NCBI GenBank assembly: GCA_028564925.1
Contig: CM053028.1
Span: forward strand, 437,663,071 to 437,727,070
Source: Lithobates sylvaticus
Lineage: Eukaryota; Chordata; Amphibia; Anura; Ranidae
Reading direction: 5' to 3'
DNA length: 64,000 nt
Below the pieces are notes generated by a model that was not told the origin of the DNA, did no database searches, and saw only the letters and a list, made by a program, of their open reading frames with translations. Position numbers and translations under genes: made by a program. Numbering within the stretch: the first letter of the stretch is position 1; every line of letters starts with the position of its first letter. Shown piece after piece: positions 56,392 to 64,000 of this stretch.

Positions 56392-56931
56392 TAAGGTGAC
56401 CACATTTTTTAAAATCCGGGGACATATTTTTTTTTTACTAGTAATGGTGCCAATTAGCGACTCTCTGCCCGTCGCCGCCCGCCTCACAGCCTGTCAAGTC
56501 TTACTCTCCGGGCCCCAGCTACTACTAGGTGGGAAGCGGAGGAAGATCACTCCACCAGGGAAGGCAAGGAGATGGGCAGGTGGCTGGCCGGGACTTGCGC
56601 CAAGGCAGAAGAACATGCGAGCAGGAGCAGAACGGTCATGCACCCGAAACTGAAGAAATATTCTCTCCACTCCAACCAGCTCATGATCATCAGAAAGGGG
56701 CACAGATAATGAAAAAAAAACACCCACCCCCTAAGCTAGTAGGAGCAGCAGAGCGGGGGGGGGGTTGTAAATCAGATTTTTTTTTTTTAATTCTGCACTG
56801 ACTGTCTTAGAAATTGCTCCAGCCCCTGTTCAAATCCAATCCGGGGACAAAACCGGGGACAGGCTTGGTTCGGGGACAGTGTCCTCAATCCGGGGACTGT
56901 CCCCGGAAACCGGGGACGTCTGGTCACCCTA
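56392..56931. mobile_element. hAT-like MITE E (TAGGGTGACCA ends)
   Basis: Left TAAGGTGACCACA; right, inverted, TAGGGTGACCAGACGTCC. Exact 8-bp duplication ATGTAGGT at 56384-56391 and 56932-56939. 540 bp, with CCGGGGACA motifs repeated near both ends. No transposase. Confidence 0.8.
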
Positions 56932-57508
56932 ATGTAGGTGCATGTAGTGACATTTTTTTACAACGTTGGGGTTCATTCACTAAAGGCAAATAGGCTGCGC
57001 ACTTTGCAAGTGCAGTTGCACTCTGCAAGGGCATTTGCTACAAAGCTAAGTAAGAGAGGTGAAGCTTCTCTTTGCAAACCCAATCACATGCAAAGAAAAA
57101 AAAAACAGCATTTTTGCTTGCACATGATTAGATGATGGAAGTCAGCAGGGTTCCTCCTCATGACATGTGAAGGACCTAAATCAGTCACTTCCGTCACCCG
57201 TTAGACATAGAATCTAATCCCTCCAAATCCCCCCACAAATGACGTGACAAGATTATGGAGTAAATGGCCGTGACGGCCTTTTATTATTAATTTCCATAAA
57301 TTAAATAAATAATATTTAAATAACTCTTAACCAACTTTTTATGTACTTTTGGTGTCTTCAAGGGTAACACCCCTCACTGGTCACTGCGACAAACTTCTTT
57401 TAACTTTAGGCCTCCAGTCGCAAGCCCCCGGACTCAGAGACGGTACTCAACCTTCGCAGTGACCTACCGTTTACCCCTTCCTGGTTAACCCTTCGTAAAC
57501 CGGAAGGT

Positions 57509-57904
57509 ACCTGATAACCCCATACAACAGATGGGTACCAACCATGTTAACCCCCATACCACCGATGGGTACCAACCATGTTAACCCCATCCTCAGATGG
57601 GTACCAACCATGTTAACCCCATCCTCAGATGGGTACAAACCATGTTAACCCCATCCACAGATGGGTACCAACCATATTAACCCCATCCTCAGATGGGTAC
57701 AAACCATGTTAACCCCATCCACAGATGGGTACCAACCATATTAACCCCATCCACAGATGGGTGCCAACCATATTAACCCCATCCACAGATGGGTACCAAC
57801 CATATTAACCCCATCCACAGATGGGTACCAACCATGTTAACCCCATCCACAGATGGGTACCAACCATGTTAACCCCATCCACAGATGGGTACCAACCATG
57901 TTAT
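57509..57904. repeat. 32-bp tandem repeat near the 3' end of the DIRS-like element
   Basis: About 12 copies of a unit built on CATGTTAACCCCATCCACAG then ATGGGTACCAAC, with CTCAG/CACAG and ATATT/ATGTT variants that alternate in the middle, as expected from unequal exchange. Confidence 0.95.
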
Positions 57905-60900
57905 ATACATATAACATCCATCTTCTCCTCCTCCAAAGACCCAATCACTGCCACAGCACGAAAGGGGTAAAACCTTACCCTTGCGTGCGCCTCCACCCTC
58001 AATACTCACTGTACGCCTTCCTGCAAACCTAGGGCCCAAAGCTTTGTTCCCACTTCATTAAGGAGCACTCCATCGCACCTACAATACCTCCATGTATCCA
58101 CCTCTGCCTCTTTATGACGTATAACCACACCCCCGTTCCTGCTCACGAACCTGTTCACTTCCTTGTTTACTTACCCGGGCACTCTTAGCCCTTTCCGCTG
58201 ATCAAGCCCCGCCTTAAAGACATCCTGCCCACCATATCCGACCAAACCATGACTGTCCCGGGTAAAGCCGCCAGTATGCGTAAATTTCACATTCTAAGTC
58301 CCGTAAGAGATCCCGCATAGACATGTCTCCCCATGTCTTTCTTCCCCAACTGCCGAACCAGACATCTGGTGACCTGTCTCAATGAGAGAACCTGTGTACT
58401 TACGAACTCGCCCTGGTACAACGCCTGCCCAGTACCCCAATCCATTTTCCTCAGCTGACTGTATAGGGCTGGCAAACTGCCTACCGTTAGGCCGCACCGC
58501 AACTCATCTGGCCCCCCAGGAAAGGTACGAAAGACCCACGATCCCAAAATGCCAACCTCTCCACCTGTTAACAAGAAAAAACGATCACCCCAAAACAGAA
58601 AGCTCCCCCAAAAATGAACACGAAATAAAAATCTGAACCCTTGTGTGACCTGATTTTTGTAAAATGTGGTCGAATACCACAGTTGACTCTGTCCGAGTCC
58701 CCACTATCCACGCGCTCAACTGTTTCCTAACTGAGGCCAACCCAGGAAGCCTCTGTGGACGCCCCTATGCAAAAGCAAGGGGGGGGCGTAACTTCTTGAA
58801 CCGTTGCAGGCCGCCGCCATAAAATTTTTTAAAATCCAGCCATGCCATGGAACCTTGACAAGGACGATCCTTCGCTATGTATCAGAAGCGAGCCTGTGAC
58901 TGCCGGACGCCTGCCCTGAAAGATTTCTGCCGTTCCCACCGAACAAATGCGTGTCTCCGCCATCTGGGACACTCCAAATCGCATGCCCTTTCCGGACCCA
59001 TCAGGTTTTGACTATTTTACCCACATACAGACTGAATCCTGCAAATCATCCACGTGCCCCACCAGCAGCCCCCCTGTCCAAGACCGTTTGAAGAGCAGAC
59101 TAACTCGCTTCTCCGTAAAGCCCCAAAGAAAGCCTGGGCAAAGGCCAAGCGGAATAGATCACCTTCACCCTCTGGGCTGCAAACGTCACTCAGGTGTGAA
59201 ATTAAGATGCATAGCATGTCTTCCCATGCAACCTGCTGTACTCCAGTCCTGCTTTATCCACCCAGCACTCCTTAGTATATTACCATTTCTCTTGTAATTC
59301 CTTCCGCTCTATGGCAGCTGCCCAGCTGCCCCTCTCTACTCCCTTATCCATACCATAGAGAACTGTGCAAGCATGCTGCACCTTAAGCATACCAAAGTAG
59401 CTGCCCTCATGAGGCTGTGAATCCACCGTGTTACGTCCCAAGGTACTGCTCCACCTGCCGTCCGGGCAGGTGGTCCCCCTCCTGTCCCCAAAACGCGGCA
59501 AAGCATCAGCCAAGCCATTCTCCACCCCTGTTAAGTGTGCAGCGTAACTGAAAGCATTCCATTGCCCCTAGCACTGTAACAAATGTCGCAGTAACCTGAC
59601 CGCCCAAATGGGTGGCGCTGACAGGTGATTTGACCACCTGGACAAACCCAAGGATGTCACAATTGAGACGCACCTTCCAATTACAGAAGGATTCATCCGG
59701 AATGCCCTTGTTACTACCATCAGAAAACCATTCCAAGGGGACTGGGTACCTAAAGAACCCAGCCTAACCCCATGCTGGGGGCCAACCAGCAGCGCTCCCG
59801 CAGCCTCCTTGGATGGCATTGCAATTGGTGCCGGGCCCGCCGTACCGGATCGCATCTATTAAACGACTCAGGAAGTCCCGTTACACCCGCCAGTCCTGTA
59901 TATGTTCCCTATTGAGCCTCCGAGGTGCTTCGGGGCCTTGAATCCCGTGGTTGCTCCCCGCAGCCGGCAACATCCAACCTTGCCCATGAGCATTATTCGG
60001 CAAACAAACCTTGCTTACCCAACAACATCTATAACCGACGCAGCTGTAACTGGCGCCTTACAACGGTCCCTGCGCTTCTGTCCCGAGAATTTTTAGCCTA
60101 TCCGTCAGCCATCGGTATTCCTTACCGATCAAATCCCCTTCAACTCCCCGGAACGACAAAGATTGACGTGATGCCCTCTGTTTGGCCGGAAGCTACCAGG
60201 GCACCGAACGTTCCACTACGTCCCCGACCGGACAGCACAGGTGTTGGAACCCGTTGGGCCCACGCCTACGGAGTCCCCCAGATAGCGAATGACCTAGTCG
60301 ATCCCAGTGACGTCCCGAACTACCGCTGCCCCCAAAGAGGCTGAAAGTTCTGAAGAGAGCCCATAAGATGGAGAATCCCCCTCCGTAGAAACGATTCACA
60401 TAGAATGCCCCCCATTCCCTATACAGCCCAGCAGAAGGAACTGTCTGGGAGAACCGGCAAAAGAAAAACGGAAAGCTGTTTTAATATCTGCTTCCGCCGA
60501 CGGTGCCCCCTGCCCCTTACGACCAACCCATTATATTGCAGCATCAAAAGAAGTGCATGACACCATGCACACCTCCGGGGGAATCGAATCCTTGACCAAC
60601 CTTCGCTTTTGAAAGGAAAGGTGGTGAATCCCTCTGCGCTTGTTTCTGGCTCTTTTGGGAACTACTCCCCGTGGAGAGACCACCAGGTCTGGAAGAGAAA
60701 CCATCTTAGCCAGGTGGGGGGGGGGATTGGGGGCAGACATTCGCCCCGGCTTACCTCTTACACCAGCTTGTGCGAAACCGTGGGAGGGTCACCAATGAGC
60801 ATGGTATTTTGCAAACCGCCCGAGCAACCCAATTCCCGAAACTGAGCCGCCAACCATTCGGTGGAACCACCGAGGAAAGGAAGTCACTTTAACACCCGCC

Positions 60901-61256
60901 TGCGTCTTCCTTGCCCCTGCTTTTCTCTGGCCGTCTGGAGCCGAAATGATGGCTGTTACTTAGGGAGAATCGACTACCGCCGACGCCGTTCCCACTGCCA
61001 TAGCAGGCGAATTGCCTGCCACCTCGGTAGAAACTGCTACCCATGGGGGGGGTTAGGCGTTGCCGCCCGATCCCTACCTTATGGCGGTGCCTGCCCTCAA
61101 ACCCGACAATAGCTCCTGCAGGCCCGCCCTACCCACAAATTGTCCTGTGTCTCTATACTGTTCTGCGTGGGGCCTAACCATTGCCCCTGATGAACTGCCC
61201 CCCCGTGGAACCCCCACTTTCTATCCTGATAAAACAAATATTTTAATAAAGAAGAA

Positions 61257-61284
61257 AATTAAAAAAAAAAAAAAAAAAAAAAAA
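61257..61284. repeat. Poly-A run within the DIRS-like interval
   Basis: A 25-base A run preceded by AATAAAGAAGAAAATT. It might mark an inserted retrocopy or SINE end, but I see no body that fits. Confidence 0.5.
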
Positions 61285-61738
61285 GATACGCTCACCGGGC
61301 TGCCCAGGACAGGGCCCACCAGCCGCCACTCCGTAATCCACCGTCGACAGATGTCCCAGGTCCTCGTCCCTTTCCGACCCGGACCGTTCTCCCTCCGATC
61401 TGTCTCCTCCGGCCGACCAATGGTGTTTGCACCCCTGCGGGGGCCTGCTCTGGTTGCCAGGGTCTGTGCCGTCGTTCCCATCCTCTCACCTTCTGGTCAC
61501 GCCAAACATGCTCGCTGCCCGCAATGATGGACTCCCGTTCCTACTCCTGGCCTAGGCCTCCGTTGCTCGCCTTCCGACCTCACTCCAGCCATCCAGGCGC
61601 TCTTTCTGTCCTCCCTCCGGTCACGTGGGACTGCAGGCCTCCCCTACCGCCTGACCTGCATACCGCGGCACAACTCTCCCTCGCCGACCGGTTGCTCTGA
61701 CCTATTCTTGCAAACCTGGGCCGCGTGTTCCTGGCCTC

Positions 61739-61975
61739 TGCGATACGGGGGGGAGGGGTGTTGATCAGAGCCATGTGCTGCGCTCCCCTCTCCCTGTGCC
61801 ATGCTGCGTCCATCTATGGTTCCCCCTACTGGATCCCTGTGGCTGCCGTCCGCTGCAGGGGGGGGGGGGGTTTATCAGAGCCATGTGCTGCGCTCCCCCC
61901 CCCCTGTGCTGCGCTGCGTCCATCTATTGTACCCCTCACTGGATCCCCGGGGCTGCCGTCCGCTGCGGGGGGGGG
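61739..61975. repeat. Tandem duplication of ~115 bp, G-run bounded
   Basis: Two copies of CAGAGCCATGTGCTGCGCTC ... GGCTGCCGTCCGCTGC, each followed by a long G run (to 61873 and to about 61996). Confidence 0.9.
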
Positions 61976-62104
61976 GGGGGGGTGGGGGGGGGGGGAGGTC
62001 TGTTCTCCTTTCACCCAGCAAGGTATCTGGCTGAAGTGCTCAGGCTGGGACCGCCTAGCACGTGGAGTCACTGGTCCTGGTCCCCTGTTTAGTGCTGCTC
62101 TCTC

Positions 62105-62395
62105 CCCCTCCTCCTGGCCCCTTACCCGTGCCTGCAGTAGTCAGTCCATCCACGTGTGCTGCTGCCGCCGCTCACAGCCGTCCGGGAGGCCGCCATTACT
62201 GCCTGGAATGGGGAGAGAGGGCGGAGAGAGGCTGTGCAACCTTCTCCTCCGCCGCTCACCGTCCCCGTGCGCCACTGCCGCCGCTCCTAGCTGTCCTGAA
62301 AGCTACCATTAAGCTGCCTCTAGTGCCTGTAGTGGAGAGAGGGAGCGATCGGAGAGAGTGTGTGCAATCTTCTCCTCCGCCGCTCACTAGTGATG
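62105..62395. repeat. Tandem duplication of ~115 bp, GC-rich
   Basis: GTGCAACCTTCTCCTCCGCC then GCTCACCGTC at about 62233, and GTGCAATCTTCTCCTCCGCC then GCTCACTAGT at about 62363, each preceded by a GGAGAGAG block: two or more diverged copies. Confidence 0.75.
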
Positions 62396-62655
62396 TCATA
62401 TCCCTTCCTTTCTCCAGCTTACTGACCCGAGCGCCTCCCCTTCTCCGGCCACTCCCCCTTTCTTAAAGGGGACACATTTTTCTTACTTAATATGACTGTC
62501 CTGTCCTCTCCTGTCATGCCGTCCCTACGCCCATTCTTTTCTCTCCTTCTGCTCCGGGACTCTCTTTTTCTGAGCTCTGGCACAAATTCCCTTGCAGAGT
62601 GCAACTGCACTTTCAAAGTGCACAGTCTATTTGCCTTTAGCAAATCAACCCCTAA

Positions 62656-63318
62656 GTGTCATATATCAGTAGTTGTAAAGAACTTCTCGTGCTTTAAATA
62701 CACAAAGCCATGTTTAGGTTTCAGATCATTCCTTTATCTACGTATACCCATTGGCATGGGAGAGGACCGTGACATTTATTAGCGTACATCTTTTAAAACA
62801 CAAGTGAATTAAGGACAGTCAAACTAAAACCATTTACTCATAATTTCCTGTGCAAAAGAGGAAAAAAACACTAATACCGTTTAATAAAATCGTCACTGTT
62901 TATTCCAGTAAGACTAAAATAGGCAACCATTGATAACAAAATAGAGGAAATGAAAATAAAAAGCTCAGGTGACAGCCTGGCTGTTATAGAAAAAAAAAGA
63001 TTATATATGGCATTCATTTTTATAAGGTGCAACTGATGGGAACAATTTGCTGCACTGTGAGGGCAAAAAGATGTTATCTTGATGAGGATAGATACCGTAG
63101 TTGAATAGATTAAGGGGGAATTCAATTATATAAACTATAAATACAGTATTACTGTAGTGTGCTGAAATTATAAAATATTAATAAAGCTAAACAGTTACTA
63201 TTTAGATATAAAGGGAATCTGTCCCAAAAACAGCTTTTAATGTGTTGGTAAAATAATATATTTTTGCCCAGCTGGTCTGTATCTAGATTAATATGATGCA
63301 GCAATACAAAATTTACTG
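62656..63318. other. Unassigned sequence
   Basis: AT-rich; no gene and no element ends. Confidence 0.45.
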
Positions 63319-63322
63319 TTAA

Positions 63323-64000
63323 CAACTTCAGCCCCGGAAGAATTTACCCCCTTCCTGACCAGAGCACTTTTTGCGATATGGCACTGCGCCGCTTTAACTG
63401 ACAATTGCGCGGTCGTGTGACGTTGCACCCAAACAAAATTGACGTCCTTTTTCTCCCACAAATAGAGATTTCTTTTGGTGGTATTTTGGTGGTATTTTAT
63501 TAGTAATGGCGGCGATCTACGATTTTTATCATTACTGCGACATTGCGGCGGACACATCGGGCCCTTTTGACACTATTTTGGGACCAGTGACATTTATACA
63601 GCGATCAGTGCTATAAAAATGTGATTCCTGCGTAAATGACACTGGCAGAGAAGGGTTAAACACTAGGGGGTGATCAAGGGGTTAAGTGTGTCCTAGGGAG
63701 TGATTCTAACTGTGGGGGGTGGGCTACCTACAACATGACAGAGATCACTGCTCCCGATGACAGGGAGCAGTAGATCCCTGTCATGTTGCTAGGCAGAACA
63801 GGGAAATGCCCTGCTCTGCCGATCCATGTCATGATAGCGGGCCCTGGCAGACATCGAGTCCGCGGGACCCGCGGGCACGCACGCAGAGTACGTGGCGCGC
63901 GCGCCCACTAAGCCATGTCTTGAAGGGGAACTTACCGGTACGCCCATTTGCCCAGCCATGCCATTGTGCCAACATACATCGTCATGCTCTGGTCGGCAAG
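63323..64000 (+). mobile_element. piggyBac-like MITE, cut by window end
   Basis: CAACTTCAGCCCCGG after TTAA (63319-63322), then 'cacaaatagagatttctttt', 'gcgatctacgatttttatc', 'cagtgacatttatacagcga' and a GC-rich end. The right terminal repeat lies beyond 64000. Confidence 0.75.

Larger units (their letters stand above)
57161..62566 (-). mobile_element. Decayed DIRS-like (tyrosine-recombinase) retroelement
   Basis: About 5.4 kb, bounded by the two halves of the host MITE. On the minus strand there are remnants of a reverse transcriptase/RNase H region (about 59280-59860, with GLADAL-type text), a tyrosine-recombinase region (about 59017-59217, LAFAQAFFGALRRSELV) and a downstream region (about 58290-58600) like the hydrolase-type domain of some amphibian DIRS elements. 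The part above 60.5 kb is the presumed 5' and gag side and is GC-rich. The element is broken many times over and looks old. Terminal repeats were not identified. Confidence 0.55.
56966..62655. mobile_element. 'ATTTACTAAAGG' MITE split by a DIRS-like element
   Basis: The left part, 56966-57160, runs from GGGGTTCATTCACTAAAGGC to CAGGGTTCCTCCTCAT. The right part, about 62567-62655, runs from GAGCTCTGGCAC to GCCTTTAGCAAATCAACCCC. Together they make a MITE of about 285 bp matching 54256-54538. Confidence 0.75.

Noticed and set aside
61725-62466. GC-rich ORFs of up to 195 codons with PPPL-type text
   Set aside because: They come from duplicated GC-rich blocks and G runs; no host gene domain.
1-64000. 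CRISPR arrays, tRNA or rRNA genes
   Set aside because: Tandem repeats here are contiguous without spacers, and no cloverleaf or rRNA core text was seen.

Overview
The window looks like amphibian, most likely frog, genomic DNA. The one host gene I recognise is the vertebrate gene klhl6, on the minus strand. Almost everything else is DNA-transposon material: Tc1, hAT, Harbinger, piggyBac-like and Kolobok/T2-like elements, with a LINE and a DIRS-like relic. The T2-type TTAA elements resemble families described in Xenopus. The species cannot be fixed from sequence alone.

Host gene. Four consecutive internal exons of klhl6 (kelch-like 6, a BTB-BACK-kelch adaptor for CUL3 ubiquitin ligase) lie at 43308-43473, 30552-31001, 11223-11460 and 7370-7572 (minus). 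All four are open and their phases join cleanly, giving about 352 codons from mid-BTB to the second kelch repeat. The start exon lies upstream of 43473, probably beyond base 64000, and the last exons lie beyond base 1. The intron between 11222 and 7573 appears to use a GC donor with an AG acceptor. No other host gene is supported. If exon 1 is beyond 64000, everything from 7573 on is intronic and 43474-64000 is intron sequence too.

Layout. 1-1320: Tc1 end inserted at a TA microsatellite. 2160-6650: an interspersed repeat split by a 3.3-kb hAT-like element full of 24-bp minisatellite and by a piggyBac-like MITE. 7.3-11.5 kb: two klhl6 exons, a piggyBac-like MITE and a 1.3-kb hAT-like element with a 21-bp array. 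11.7-30 kb: intron with many MITEs, a decayed BED-finger hAT transposase and another transposon gene fragment. 30.5-31 kb: BACK exon. 32.3-37 kb: a Harbinger-type MITE split by a 4.36-kb hAT-like element with exact 8-bp target duplications; it carries a 22-bp minisatellite related to the 24-bp one and a 1.4-kb GA/G tract. 38.9-41.5 and 50.5-52.5 kb: two Tc1 copies, each broken by a different MITE and each giving the empty site of the other. 43.3 kb: BTB exon. 45.9 kb: a hammerhead-like hairpin. 53-56.4 kb: a hAT-like element split by an L1-like LINE that itself holds several insertions. 57-62.6 kb: a MITE split by a decayed DIRS-like retroelement. 63.3-64 kb: a piggyBac-like MITE running off the end.

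The most distinctive theme is a set of non-autonomous hAT-like elements (2187-5457, 9551-10871, 32572-36933) with recognisable TIRs and 8-bp target duplications, whose interiors are largely minisatellite; two share one repeat unit in opposite orientation. The nested insertions give a relative-age record because several empty sites are present in the same window.
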